Of a DNA stretch of 64,000 bases, positions 39,138 through 49,609 are shown one piece after another (positions within the stretch are counted from its first letter, which is position 1; each line of letters begins with the position of its first letter). Below the pieces are notes generated by a model that did not search any database, had not been told where the DNA came from, and saw nothing but the letters and a program-made list of their open reading frames with translations. The stretch lies in contig WTKD01000003.1 in assembly GCA_011524535.1 (NCBI GenBank), positions 62,001-126,000 of the forward strand, written 5' to 3'. The stretch is from Spirochaetaceae bacterium (GTDB lineage Bacteria; Spirochaetota; Spirochaetia; WTKD01). Both the position numbers and the translations under genes were made by a program.

Positions 39138-40637
39138 ATGAAATCCAAACAAGCAAAAACAAACACAAAACCCATGTTATTCCTTCTCAACGCCTTTTTC
39201 GCCCTATTTTTTACCTGCTCTGTTCCCAGTCAAAAAACAACGATAAACATCCAAAAACCACTCGTTTTTTCGCCCCAGGGCAGCTCTTCCATAACCCTAA
39301 CAACTACCGAGGTTTCTTCCAACACAGCCACAGCAAGCGCTCAAGCGTTTCCTCCATTAAGAGAGCAATTGCCCAATGGAGCAAATGTGTTTTTGGTCCT
39401 AGAAGCCAATCTAAACAATGATCAATTCGAAGAACAAATTGTTGCGTACAAATTGGGGGAAGACCCTAACGAAGAAATTTTGATATTGGTATATAGTTCA
39501 GACATACGCTATGAAGAGGTTTTATTCACATGGAGAACAAGAACCAAGGCCAGTGAACTGCGTAGTTTTGTTATTCGATTAGAAGACTTAGACGCTGATA
39601 ACATGCTAGAAATCGTGAGTACTGGAATAAATGCACAGGGAAACCACACCCTCGATGTGTACAAAATACAAGACAGACTGGAAACCCTCGGCGTGTCCTT
39701 TCAATCCATTCTTTCGATTGAATCTCCGCTTGGTATAGACATACGCCAGTTTAGTCCTCAAACCAATGCCTCTTTTTCTCAAACCTATACCAACTTTGTG
39801 CAATACGAACCGAGCAAGGCGGAAGACGCTCATCCGCTCGATAGACTAGAAAATATCTACACCTGGAAACCAACTATCAGTCAATACACATTAGAAACAG
39901 TAAACTTCATAAATGGCGAAGAAGAAGCATTACTCGAACACGGTGCTTTATCTGGCTATGATTCGGATGATCTAACCAAACTCCTCTCTGGTTTATGGGG
40001 ATCAGAAGAAGGGTATATGCTCTACTATGACCCGGAAATAAACCAATTAGCCCTTTCAAAAAACGATATACAAGAATGGTACACGGTCATTACGGACTAT
40101 AAAACGATAAGAAACACCTATCCAAGTGTTCGAATGACCATGCGTAACGATCTTTTGTTGGCGGTACAATCAGACCTTTACGTCTCCTTTGTTGGTCGAG
40201 ATGTCATTGATATCGTGTCTGATTCGGAAAATGAACTAAGCAGCGTATACAAGCGCATTGAGGAACAGGAAATACCCCTCGAATTCAAAAACCTGGTCCT
40301 ATCTCAGGACAAAGAATCGGCAAACTTCCTTCAAGAATTTGTTGGCACCTTCACAAACAACCTCGGTGACGAATTGTACCTAGATGGTGAATCCTTCATT
40401 TTTACCCGAGAAGGCGTGATAACGAAGGGCACATATTCGATATACGATTTTTCTTATACGATACTGGAAATGACCCATGTTGACTCTGAAAAGGCGACTC
40501 CCCAGGGATCGACATTTGCTCTGTCTTTTGCGAACCGGAACAACAAGAATATCTTGGAAATGGTGCCCGTTACATTAGAAGCACGAGGAATCAGTTTTTT
40601 CGGAGAGAGTCCCATCGTTCTCGAGCAATTGGAATAG
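39138..40637 (+). CDS. Hypothetical lipoprotein; possibly pallilysin-related spirochaetal lipoprotein (tentative)
   Basis: Signal LFLLNAFFALFFTCSVPSQ; LPNGANVFLVLEANLNNDQFEEQIVAYK region. Family assignment from memory only. ATG 39138 preferred over 39111. Confidence 0.6.
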   Translation: MKSKQAKTNTKPMLFLLNAFFALFFTCSVPSQKTTINIQKPLVFSPQGSSSITLTTTEVSSNTATASAQAFPPLREQLPNGANVFLVLEANLNNDQFEEQIVAYKLGEDPNEEILILVYSSDIRYEEVLFTWRTRTKASELRSFVIRLEDLDADNMLEIVSTGINAQGNHTLDVYKIQDRLETLGVSFQSILSIESPLGIDIRQFSPQTNASFSQTYTNFVQYEPSKAEDAHPLDRLENIYTWKPTISQYTLETVNFINGEEEALLEHGALSGYDSDDLTKLLSGLWGSEEGYMLYYDPEINQLALSKNDIQEWYTVITDYKTIRNTYPSVRMTMRNDLLLAVQSDLYVSFVGRDVIDIVSDSENELSSVYKRIEEQEIPLEFKNLVLSQDKESANFLQEFVGTFTNNLGDELYLDGESFIFTREGVITKGTYSIYDFSYTILEMTHVDSEKATPQGSTFALSFANRNNKNILEMVPVTLEARGISFFGESPIVLEQLE

Positions 40638-41697
40638 CTGACTCCGGCGTATCGATTTGAACAACGCCCTCAATTTTTTGCGATTTCATGGTCAGAATAA
40701 AGGGCTCGGTCGATAATCGCTCTTCATTAAGAACATACACCCTAAAAATGCTTTCATTTTCGAGTTTGACTTCGTACACATTGATATTACTGTGAAATGT
40801 GAGCAGCGATTCCGCAAAATATATCGCATTTGTAAGATCACGAAAGGCCCCTACCTGCATTCCAAAGGGGGTGGCTTCCTCGAGTAGCTCTTGCGATGGG
40901 GCTGGTCTTTCTTCAAGGGGCGGAGAAGACCTAACACTCGTTTCCTGGCTAACCTTGGTCATCGAAAACAAGGTCAAAGGGCTCGGAGAAAGTGCCACAT
41001 ACGAACTACTGCCCTGTCCGATTACCAGCGAAAGGACTGGATCCTCTCTTTGATCTATTTCAGCCTGAATGCGTTTTACCTCTACTTCAAATTCTAATGC
41101 GTCCGCCAGCTGGAACATCATCAGCAATTCTTGACCTTCGAGGTATCCTAGCCGTATTCGTTGCATCGTAGCCAAGACTTTTTCAACATCAGCTAGCAAG
41201 GCAAAGGCATGCATACGATATACCAAGGAACGATCCAACGATTCATTGGTAAATTGATTCTCGTTTAGTTCCTGTAACGCCCTATCATATTTCCCCAATA
41301 ACATACTTTGTGCTGCCATCTGCATGCGGATATCCGGCTCATTGGTAAGCACCAAGAGCATATTGTAATACTTCCAGGCTTTTTCGGGATTAGAGGCCTG
41401 TGAGGCAAGCTGCGCGGTATTCAGGAGCAAAGATTCCTTTGTTTCCTTTGGTATTGCATATATATAGGTGTCTATTAATAGTTCTGCGTCCTCAAGTTTG
41501 GTAATATTCTCTATTGCTTTTTCTAATACAGAAGCAAATTCAGAATCGTATTGATGCTCCTGAAGCCAATTAAAATAGGCATCGAAGGGACGCTCCGTGG
41601 AGACAGCATCAAATTCTTGTGAAAACAGAAGCCCCGTGCTGCCAAACATTACAATAAACACCACTACCCAACGTGGATAATATGCATTACCAGACAT
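40591..41697 (-). CDS. Exported repeat protein with C-terminal SPOR-like domain
   Basis: FGMQVGAFRDLTNAIYFAESLLTFHSNINVYEVKLENESIFRVYVL resembles SPOR; TPR-like helices upstream. Confidence 0.72.
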   Translation of the reverse strand: MSGNAYYPRWVVVFIVMFGSTGLLFSQEFDAVSTERPFDAYFNWLQEHQYDSEFASVLEKAIENITKLEDAELLIDTYIYAIPKETKESLLLNTAQLASQASNPEKAWKYYNMLLVLTNEPDIRMQMAAQSMLLGKYDRALQELNENQFTNESLDRSLVYRMHAFALLADVEKVLATMQRIRLGYLEGQELLMMFQLADALEFEVEVKRIQAEIDQREDPVLSLVIGQGSSSYVALSPSPLTLFSMTKVSQETSVRSSPPLEERPAPSQELLEEATPFGMQVGAFRDLTNAIYFAESLLTFHSNINVYEVKLENESIFRVYVLNEERLSTEPFILTMKSQKIEGVVQIDTPESAIPIARERWDSLRKN

Positions 41698-41698
41698 T

Positions 41699-42079
41699 CT
41701 ATTTATTCTTTTTCTTAAAAAGTCCAAACATTGATTTTTTCTTTTTCGGTGGCACAGGTACCGGTTCCTCTATTTCGGGCACCACTGGAATTGCTTCCGC
41801 CTTTTTTGATGATTTTTTCTTCAGTTTCTTTGTTGGTACTGCGGGCTCATCGGGATTCTTTTTCTTCTTCTTTAAGCTCGCCATGATTTTGTCAGCAAAA
41901 CCGCCAACCATACCAATAATCATCCCCAGGAATACCGCGACCAATAGCGCAATTCCCGTCGGGACCTCGGTGAACGAAACGAACACCAAAGAAATATCTA
42001 TTGTTTGTCTGATGTTAAAACTAAGAAAAACAATTCCAATAATCAAAAGAATTACAAAAATTATACTTCGAACCTTCAC
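41699..42079 (-). CDS. Small membrane protein (LapA/DUF1049-like) with lysine/proline-rich tail
   Basis: Two TM segments (IIFVILLIIGIVFLSFNI; GIALLVAVFLGMIIGMVGGF) and basic C-terminus. Confidence 0.65.
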   Translation of the reverse strand: MKVRSIIFVILLIIGIVFLSFNIRQTIDISLVFVSFTEVPTGIALLVAVFLGMIIGMVGGFADKIMASLKKKKKNPDEPAVPTKKLKKKSSKKAEAIPVVPEIEEPVPVPPKKKKSMFGLFKKKNK

Positions 42080-44256
42080 TATATTCCTATCCTCTCTATT
42101 TCAGATCGTACAAAAGATCGTATTATTGACCAATCATTATTTTTTGGCAACAAAATCCACAGACCCAATGACTCTGGAGGCTCTGAAAATCTGTTAAGCG
42201 CCACATTTTCCTTCGTTGTAGCTGTAGCCAGCAAACCAACATCTGTCTCAATTTGCTTCGACTCAGCGATCAAGGCATTGTTTGCACGAAGAGTTGTATT
42301 TCTATATTCCTCCAATGATTCAATAACCTCCTGGGTCTCTTTTTCATTCTCTGCTGCAAGATATGACGTATACGTGGTATACAACACATTAGACGTAGAC
42401 AGAATTGTAATTCCTAGAATCGGCACCTGTGCATATCGTCGTATCATCCCCATCGCTTCAACAACATTAATATCTGTTTTAACCAAGGAAAGCATACGAA
42501 TTATGGCATCGCTGTTTTGAAATACTTCCGACATGCCAAATCCATCCATTTGCGTTTGCATCGCATCAAGGATCAACCTTTGTCGCTCGGAACGACCAAA
42601 ATCGCTCGTAGTATGTCTCGATCGCACAACACGGAGGGCTTCTATTCCCGTCAGGTGATGGGTACCCTGCGGATAATACAAGGTCGTCCAGACATTCCCA
42701 TTTTTGACTCGATAGCTTGGGTCGATTAAAGCCTCATCGAATGTGACCGTCACTCCCCCAAGAACATTCACCAATTCGATGAATGCATACATATCCACGA
42801 TTACGACATGATCTATCTTCAATCCTATGATTGATTCAACCACGTTTTGGAATCCTATACTACCAGAATCGCGATAATATTCGTTCAATTTTTTGTTTTG
42901 ATAATATATATCGCGCGGGATACTGAATAAGTGGATTCCATCATCCCGGTAATAGGCCAAAATGATCGTATCGGTAAGGTTTTCATGACTCCCAGCGAGC
43001 AATACAACCGTTGTGTCATCTTCTTCTCGTACAAATGCACTCGAATATAATTCCGATAATACTATCTCGCGCAATGGAATACCATCACTATCGTGTAACC
43101 ATATCCTGTTGCTATACATGTTTATGGATATTGATCCATATAGCCTCCTACCGTCGGTAGAAAAAATATCCAGATACGAAAATTCTGCATCGGTGCGGAA
43201 TGCTTCGGCCATCATCAAATAATGTTCTGCTAAATAAGAACGAAACCCTTCATCCTGCGTCATTTTGAATAAGGCCATCTGTAATGTTAAAAATTCTTGT
43301 TCTTTATAACTCGGAATACCGTCTTCCAATAATCGATCTATCTCGCGTAAGAACAAAGAGGGAGTTGTATATGTTTCTCCCAAAAAACGAATAGAAGTAT
43401 CGGAAACTGATATATCTATGTGAGCGACTTCTTCATTCAATTTGACAAGCGGGATGATAAAGCCCGTTGTAGTAGTTGCGCTCGCACCAAGTCTTGTGTT
43501 TTCCCTTCTGAGAAGTTCTTGTGTTCGAAGTTCTTGGAAATGATCTAGAATGATATTGTTCACCCGATTGAGTCTGGTCCTTGACTGTATCTGATTCAAA
43601 ACAAGGCCATCAACGGCAGAAATAAATGTCCCTTCGGACAACGTAACCTCTGTTGGTTCCAGATACGAAAAGAATGGATTCAGACGTGCCATATTCTCTT
43701 CTAAAAACAAAATACTGAGTATATCGATTTCACCGTCGTTCAGTGCATAGGCGCCGGTATGAGTAAATCGCCCTTCCAAGCCATATCTTATTAATAATTC
43801 TTCGAATTCTACTGTATTTGTAATTGCCTCAAAACTGAGCAACGATTTTCCTGTATCCACAATGGTCACAATTTCATCTATCGCTGAAAACAGCTGGGTG
43901 AACCCCTGTGAAAAGGTTTCTTCGCTGGTTTCTCCACCGGGTTCTTCCTTATAACTTGTCGTTGGAATCGACAACAAGGTTTGCACAGTATTCATATCCC
44001 GTTCTATGTTCGAAAAGATAGTCTGCATTGATTGCATTGTTGAGCGGAGGTTTTCCAATTCCCTGTTCATTTGCCGAACCGACACCATGAAATAAATCGA
44101 AAACCCAACGCCAAGAACGATTATAGCTATCCCAAATATCCCCAGAATGGTATACCAGAGGGTTTTCAAGGAGCCTCCAGAAATCTTTGAAAATAATGAT
44201 GATTTCTTCCGAGATGTGTCTGTTGACAGTTGCTGTGTTTTCTTAGATTGTTTCAA
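42079..44256 (-). CDS. LytR-CpsA-Psr (LCP) family protein
   Basis: LAGSHENLTDTIILAYYRDDGIHLFSIPRDIYY, IDHVVIVDMYAFIELVNVLGGVTVTFDEAL, GTHHLTGIEALRVVRSRHTTSDFGRSERQRLILDAM. Confidence 0.87.
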   Translation of the reverse strand: MKQSKKTQQLSTDTSRKKSSLFSKISGGSLKTLWYTILGIFGIAIIVLGVGFSIYFMVSVRQMNRELENLRSTMQSMQTIFSNIERDMNTVQTLLSIPTTSYKEEPGGETSEETFSQGFTQLFSAIDEIVTIVDTGKSLLSFEAITNTVEFEELLIRYGLEGRFTHTGAYALNDGEIDILSILFLEENMARLNPFFSYLEPTEVTLSEGTFISAVDGLVLNQIQSRTRLNRVNNIILDHFQELRTQELLRRENTRLGASATTTTGFIIPLVKLNEEVAHIDISVSDTSIRFLGETYTTPSLFLREIDRLLEDGIPSYKEQEFLTLQMALFKMTQDEGFRSYLAEHYLMMAEAFRTDAEFSYLDIFSTDGRRLYGSISINMYSNRIWLHDSDGIPLREIVLSELYSSAFVREEDDTTVVLLAGSHENLTDTIILAYYRDDGIHLFSIPRDIYYQNKKLNEYYRDSGSIGFQNVVESIIGLKIDHVVIVDMYAFIELVNVLGGVTVTFDEALIDPSYRVKNGNVWTTLYYPQGTHHLTGIEALRVVRSRHTTSDFGRSERQRLILDAMQTQMDGFGMSEVFQNSDAIIRMLSLVKTDINVVEAMGMIRRYAQVPILGITILSTSNVLYTTYTSYLAAENEKETQEVIESLEEYRNTTLRANNALIAESKQIETDVGLLATATTKENVALNRFSEPPESLGLWILLPKNNDWSIIRSFVRSEIERIGI

Positions 44257-46079
44257 TGTTTGAATCCTCGTTGGTGGGTAAACATCATTGTTGCCCCGTA
44301 TTCATTACATGCCTTGATAACTTCATGGTCTCTGATAGAACCGCCAGGCTGCAGCACCGCACCAACCTTTTCTTTCAACCCAACATCCACCCCATCACGA
44401 AAAGGAAAGAAACCATCTGAAACCATCACTGCCCCATTCAGATTTCCATGAGAATTTTCTACCCCTGCGTCTATCTCCCTGCGCTCCGACTCGGTTAATA
44501 CAGTATAATCTTTTTTATATTCTTCAAAAGCGGATCGGATGATCGCGTTGCGGTATGCCTTGTTACGCGCCAATTGCGCCGCTCCGACACGGTCTTGCTC
44601 CCCAGCAGCAATCCCCACCGTGCATCCATCTTTGACAAACAATACCGAATTACTCATCGTTGCAGCTTGGACATACCACCCGAATTCCATATCTAAAATT
44701 TCTGCTGCGCTTGGTGCTCTCTCTATGGATATTTCACCTCTTTTTCCCGTGTATTCCGCGAGTGTCCATTTTCCTTCTGCATACCCGGTAGTTTTGTATT
44801 CCTCCTGGAGGAGGAGAGACCCATCGCTCAATGTTCGCACATGTGCTCGATTTCCTTCTGAGTCGGAATATTTCAATTGAGGTAAGGTATAGAGCGAAAG
44901 ATTTTTTTTCTTTGCAAAGATGGCTAATACCCCTTCATCGAAATCAGGAGCTACAATTGCATCAAAAAAATGCTCTGCCAAGGCTTCAGCAAGCCCTAGT
45001 TTCATCAATGGTTCATTCATAACCAAAACCCCACCGAATGAGGCAATTTTGTCTGCATGCCAAGCATTATGTACCGCTTCTTCGATAGTAGCCGCCCTGG
45101 CCGCACCGCATGGATTACCATGCTTTAAAACAACGGCGCAGTTATCTGTTCCAACCTTGCTAAAAACGCCAAGCGCTGAGTCGATATCTATTATGTTTGA
45201 CCTACTGCATACCTTTCCTTCTTTTACCACTTCCATATCGGCAAACATCGATTTCATAACGGTAGATGATGTGTTGGAGTCGCTGACTGTCTCCTGGGCT
45301 GGAACATACAACCGTGATGCTTGTTCTGGATTGTCTCCATATCTCAAGGATTTCCCATTAAAACGTTTTTCTTCGTATTGTATCGTTTTAGAATGATCTT
45401 TCGATCGAAAAACAATGTCTACAGACCCTGGCAACGTAGCGTTCTCTTGCAAGTCCGTGGAAAAAGTTTCCTCAGGTTTCGCAGATTCCTGCGGAGAAGA
45501 CGATTGTATCAAAGACAAACGACGGGAAATACTCGCGTCGTATTCCGCGGTATAGGTAAATATCTCAGATGCATGCAAAAGGCGCATTTTTTCAGAAATA
45601 TCCGAATGTTTTTGTAATTCATCCAAAAATCGCTTCCTTTGCACCCTCGTCGCGATTCCAAGAACACGCTGCCAATTTTTTGCTGCAGCCCGTAACAATG
45701 AAATTCCACCGACATCAATAGCCTCAACCAAGGCTTCTATATCTGATTCAGCTTTTTTTGCAACCGCGGCAAAATTGTAAACATCACAATAGACCACGTC
45801 GATGCACAATCCATTCGGATTCGGTTCAAGAATCGCAGAATACAACTCAAAACCCAATGATTTTACCCTGGAGCTAGCGCTATAGTTGGATCCTATAATT
45901 TCAGAAACATTCGTGTATCTTATCTCACCAGACTCAGCGGATAGTCTTTCGGATATATAGGAAAGGGTTCCATCACTGGCGATAATATGAACCGATCCCA
46001 TGGTATCGCTCAACGTTTTTACAAACTGTTCCGCCCCTGTCTTGTCCGATAGAGACATCAATATCGTTCTAGGTTTCAT
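44253..46079 (-). CDS. purH: PurH-like bifunctional AICAR transformylase/IMP cyclohydrolase; divergent N-terminal domain
   Basis: C-terminal AICARFT motifs LRYGDNPEQASRLY, VVLKHGNPCGAARA, FFDAIVAPDF, TMSNSVLFVKDGCTVGIAAGEQDRVGAAQLARNKA, SDGFFPFRDGVDV, QPGGSIRDHEVI. N-terminal domain aligns by layout but lacks the GRVKTLHPKIHGGIL signature. Confidence 0.9.
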   Translation of the reverse strand: MKPRTILMSLSDKTGAEQFVKTLSDTMGSVHIIASDGTLSYISERLSAESGEIRYTNVSEIIGSNYSASSRVKSLGFELYSAILEPNPNGLCIDVVYCDVYNFAAVAKKAESDIEALVEAIDVGGISLLRAAAKNWQRVLGIATRVQRKRFLDELQKHSDISEKMRLLHASEIFTYTAEYDASISRRLSLIQSSSPQESAKPEETFSTDLQENATLPGSVDIVFRSKDHSKTIQYEEKRFNGKSLRYGDNPEQASRLYVPAQETVSDSNTSSTVMKSMFADMEVVKEGKVCSRSNIIDIDSALGVFSKVGTDNCAVVLKHGNPCGAARAATIEEAVHNAWHADKIASFGGVLVMNEPLMKLGLAEALAEHFFDAIVAPDFDEGVLAIFAKKKNLSLYTLPQLKYSDSEGNRAHVRTLSDGSLLLQEEYKTTGYAEGKWTLAEYTGKRGEISIERAPSAAEILDMEFGWYVQAATMSNSVLFVKDGCTVGIAAGEQDRVGAAQLARNKAYRNAIIRSAFEEYKKDYTVLTESERREIDAGVENSHGNLNGAVMVSDGFFPFRDGVDVGLKEKVGAVLQPGGSIRDHEVIKACNEYGATMMFTHQRGFKH

Positions 46080-46929
46080 AGGTATTTTCAAAACATTCAA
46101 GAGTATTGCGCAATAACATAGCAACGGTCATAGGTCCAACTCCCCCTGGGACAGGCGAAAGATACGAAGCCTTCTGTGATACCGAATCAACATCAAAATC
46201 ACCAACGATAATCGCCCTCTTCGCTTCATTGTACCCCATTACATTTATACTTACATCAATCAGGACAGCATCTTTTTTTATGTGATCTGCGGTAAAATAG
46301 CCTGGCTTGCCAATTCCTGAAACCAGAACATCCGCATCGCGTGTATAAGAAGAAAGATTCTTGGTGTGACTATTACATATCGTCACGGTGGCATTGTATG
46401 ATTTATTGGAACATAGGATGGCCAAGGGTTTTCCAACAATAAGACTCCGATTCACGATGACCACATGTTTTCCTTTGAGGTCTACCTTATAGGCATCCAA
46501 GAGTTTCATAATACCAAATGGTGTGCAAGAAACAATGCCCGGTTGTTCTCGCAAAAGATTGCCAAGATTTACCGGATGGAATCCATCAACATCCTTGTGT
46601 GGAGCTACACAAGAAATAATGGTCTCTACATCGAGATGATTTGGTAATGGTTGTTGTATCAATAAAGCGTGTATCGATTCAGCGACATTGCTTTCACGAA
46701 TATGCTCTTCAAGATTTTTCTGTGATATGTCCGCCGGCAGCATTATATCTGAGAACTCGATGCCTACCTCCTTGCATGCACGAGATTTTGCACGGATATA
46801 GGTTTTGCTAGCTGGGTCATCTCCCACAAGAATTGCCCTGAGATGAGGACGCTGCCCGATGTCCTCAATTTTCACACGAATTTCTTCGCGTATATTGCGA
46901 GCTAATGCCTTACCATCTAGAAATGTCAT
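46069..46929 (-). CDS. folD: Bifunctional methylenetetrahydrofolate dehydrogenase/cyclohydrolase
   Basis: LRAILVGDDPASKTYIRAKSRACKEVGIE, LLIQQPLPNHLD, KDVDGFHPVNLGNL, VSPVPGGVGPMTVAMLLRNTLE-type C-terminus. Confidence 0.96.
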   Translation of the reverse strand: MTFLDGKALARNIREEIRVKIEDIGQRPHLRAILVGDDPASKTYIRAKSRACKEVGIEFSDIMLPADISQKNLEEHIRESNVAESIHALLIQQPLPNHLDVETIISCVAPHKDVDGFHPVNLGNLLREQPGIVSCTPFGIMKLLDAYKVDLKGKHVVIVNRSLIVGKPLAILCSNKSYNATVTICNSHTKNLSSYTRDADVLVSGIGKPGYFTADHIKKDAVLIDVSINVMGYNEAKRAIIVGDFDVDSVSQKASYLSPVPGGVGPMTVAMLLRNTLECFENTYET

Positions 46930-47024
46930 GGTAAATACTACCAGATTAGAAACTAACCAGCAATATTTGTAATATATCCTATCCCCGATTGTTAAACCAT
47001 GTAGTTATGTATAAAATAGACCTT

Positions 47025-47642
47025 ATGTTTTCAGATAGAAAATGCCTCTGCATGGCAATACTCATAATGAGTTGCTGCGCCATTTTTGCTCAAGCCGAAC
47101 CAAATGTAGCTACCCCAGAGGCAGTGTACCAGATTTTTCCTGGTACTGTGAGAGGTTTCACCTCCCTTTCGCTATATATCCCGGTAACCAATATTGACGT
47201 ACAGGGAAACACGCATTCACCAGGAATAACACTCGGAGGAGCCGTTGGTGCCGGTCTTAGCTATAACGCTACGTCATTATGGGCTATAGGTGGCGGATTG
47301 AATACTCTGCTTGCAGGTAGTGAAGGAGAAAAATTATTTACTAGTTTAGAGAATTACCTAGAGGTTGGATTAACCCCACGAGTTAGCCGATTTGAATTTC
47401 CCGTATCTCTCGGGCTTGGCGTACATTTTCTCACCTATGACGAGAACTCAGAAACAAATTTTTCGATGCGAGGAACCATAGGTTCAATGTTCAGCCTCAC
47501 AAGAGACTACTCTCTCGGTGTGAATGTAATTACTTCGGTCATTTTTCAAAACTATGACAGCAAAAAAGAACCGCCACCCGCAGAAGACTCAAGAACCCAT
47601 ATTTCGATATTACCTTCGATTATATTTTCTACGAGGTTTTAA
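47025..47642 (+). CDS. Exported beta-barrel-like protein
   Basis: Signal CLCMAILIMSCCAIFAQAEPN; alternating beta-strand pattern, C-terminal STRF. Start uncertain (ORF opens at TTG 46989). Confidence 0.55.
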   Translation: MFSDRKCLCMAILIMSCCAIFAQAEPNVATPEAVYQIFPGTVRGFTSLSLYIPVTNIDVQGNTHSPGITLGGAVGAGLSYNATSLWAIGGGLNTLLAGSEGEKLFTSLENYLEVGLTPRVSRFEFPVSLGLGVHFLTYDENSETNFSMRGTIGSMFSLTRDYSLGVNVITSVIFQNYDSKKEPPPAEDSRTHISILPSIIFSTRF

Positions 47643-47646
47643 GATT

Positions 47647-48849
47647 ATGATGATAGAAAAAAAGCATTGGATATTTATACTGTTCTTAACCATATTTTTA
47701 GGCATTTCTGGCTGCACCCCGACATCAAGTGATACGGGCTTTTTTAGAAGGCTCGAAATCTCGGGAAATGTAAAGGACTCGAATCTTCCCAAAGACAACA
47801 CAACCTATTATAGCGGAGTTCATCTATACAAAAACCACTATTTTACTACCAACGGAACACTTTACTATCGAAAAACAAATGAAACCAACTGGAAAGCTGT
47901 ACTGTCGAGCAGTATAGATCCACCTCAAAAACGTGCCTCAAGCTTGTACTCAACTTCTGATTTTCTTTATGTTTCAATTATAGAAGAAAGCTCTTCTTTT
48001 GAATCCCATCTAGCAAGCATTAGCTACTCTGCCGGTTCCCCATCTCTTAATTATCTTACGAACACTCCTCTTGAAGGACAGATATTGCTTATACTTTTAG
48101 CGACAGAGGGTGTTATCTATTATCTAAAAAGTGTGAACAGTCAAGATCAACCCTCCTACGGAATATTTAGCTGGTCTTTAGGAGAAGAAGAAGAAATCTT
48201 GACAACCAATAGAATAAGAAAATCGCTAGTTATCGATCAAAATCGACTTTTCCTCCTTGCTGATTCGACTATCTACATCCTTGATACGAGGAATCAAGAC
48301 GCACCAGCCACAGAATTGACTTTTACACTGGAAAACTCAACTCCACCAAGAAACTACATCGATGCAGTCGGCTTCACCACAGGAGACACAAGAGAAATCA
48401 TCCTTATCGCAAATAACTGCAACAATTTTGACACTTGCACTGACGACACTCAATTTCTTAAATTTGAATTTGAGACTGACGCTATTCAAAATAATGGGCA
48501 AGCAGTGGTCATCAATCTAGGAGCCGCCGATGAAAGATTTGTTGCTTTGGAACACTTTATCTACAGTAATAATAGCCAATACCTTCTTGCGATAAAAAAA
48601 AGTGCAAGGACCGAAGATTCTCTAGCAACCTTTTTTCCTTTTACTAATACCTTCGAAAGCCTAGATAACCTCTTTTCCGACGAAGAAGACAGACCTTTTA
48701 AGTTTCGTAGTGCTCCAATCACATCTGTTAAAGCATTGAATGCACCCGATTTAGTCTTCTTTCTTGTCACAAGAAATAGCGGACTTTGGAAATTTGAAAT
48801 TGAAACATTGACAGACAACAGTGTTAGCCTTCAACTAGAAGTAGAATAA
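47647..48849 (+). CDS. Hypothetical lipoprotein
   Basis: MMIEKKHWIFILFLTIFLGISGCTPTSS lipobox; beta-propeller-like repetitive content. Start chosen at ATG 47647. Confidence 0.65.
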   Translation: MMIEKKHWIFILFLTIFLGISGCTPTSSDTGFFRRLEISGNVKDSNLPKDNTTYYSGVHLYKNHYFTTNGTLYYRKTNETNWKAVLSSSIDPPQKRASSLYSTSDFLYVSIIEESSSFESHLASISYSAGSPSLNYLTNTPLEGQILLILLATEGVIYYLKSVNSQDQPSYGIFSWSLGEEEEILTTNRIRKSLVIDQNRLFLLADSTIYILDTRNQDAPATELTFTLENSTPPRNYIDAVGFTTGDTREIILIANNCNNFDTCTDDTQFLKFEFETDAIQNNGQAVVINLGAADERFVALEHFIYSNNSQYLLAIKKSARTEDSLATFFPFTNTFESLDNLFSDEEDRPFKFRSAPITSVKALNAPDLVFFLVTRNSGLWKFEIETLTDNSVSLQLEVE

Positions 48850-48955
48850 ACAGAAGGGTCGCACCTCTCCAAAAAGCCTCTAGTCATCTCATACTCGGGT
48901 TTTTATCTTGGTTTAAGACAGAAAAAGCGCTCTGCACGTCTCAAAAAGAAAAAGA

Positions 48956-49555
48956 TCAAAGGTGTTTAGACAGAAAAGCTTGCACATCTTCGGGATAATG
49001 CTCACTTAATTCTTCTCTCGTGAGACCAATGAGTTCATGTGTGAGGTAATGTATCCAAATTTCTTCCGATTCAGATGGAATAACATGCTTATGACAATAA
49101 TAATCGGGCTTTACTTTGTATTTTGCATCCTTATCGTATTGCTTAACCTTATAATCATAAACGGCAATGCGCATATCCTTCTTTTGGATACCCTTGTCTT
49201 GAAAAACATCATAAAAAAGCGAAACAGTATTTCCAGAATCATAGATTTCATCAACCAGCAACACTTTATCACCCGTCCTGAGATGGGTGGGCTCATAGGT
49301 CCATCCATCTACTCGGACGTTTTTTGTATTGGAAAATCCTGAATAAGAATGAGCAACAACGGCAGCATATAGCACCGGTTGCCTATCTGGAGCAACTAGC
49401 TTGAAATATTCACTAATGATATTTCCGAGGTATGCACCCCCGCGAAGGCTTACATATATAACGTTCGGAAAAAAGCCGCTTTCATGAATCTGCTCCGAGA
49501 GGCGCAACGCATTGTTTCTAATGTCCACCTCTGACCGAAATATTTTATTAGCCAT
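48956..49555 (-). CDS. Phosphoribosyltransferase-domain protein
   Basis: NVIYVSLRGGAYLGNIISEYF, TGDKVLLVDEIYDSGNTVSLFYDVF (PRPP-loop region). Confidence 0.82.
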   Translation of the reverse strand: MANKIFRSEVDIRNNALRLSEQIHESGFFPNVIYVSLRGGAYLGNIISEYFKLVAPDRQPVLYAAVVAHSYSGFSNTKNVRVDGWTYEPTHLRTGDKVLLVDEIYDSGNTVSLFYDVFQDKGIQKKDMRIAVYDYKVKQYDKDAKYKVKPDYYCHKHVIPSESEEIWIHYLTHELIGLTREELSEHYPEDVQAFLSKHL

Positions 49556-49609
49556 ACATCTATTGTTATATCATTTTTTCTTTTTATTTACTATGGTTTT
49601 TCTACAACA

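Noticed and set aside
41673-42197. 174-aa + strand ORF rich in F/G/S
   Set aside because: Antisense of the lysine/proline-rich LapA-like gene and the LCP gene end; low-complexity shadow.
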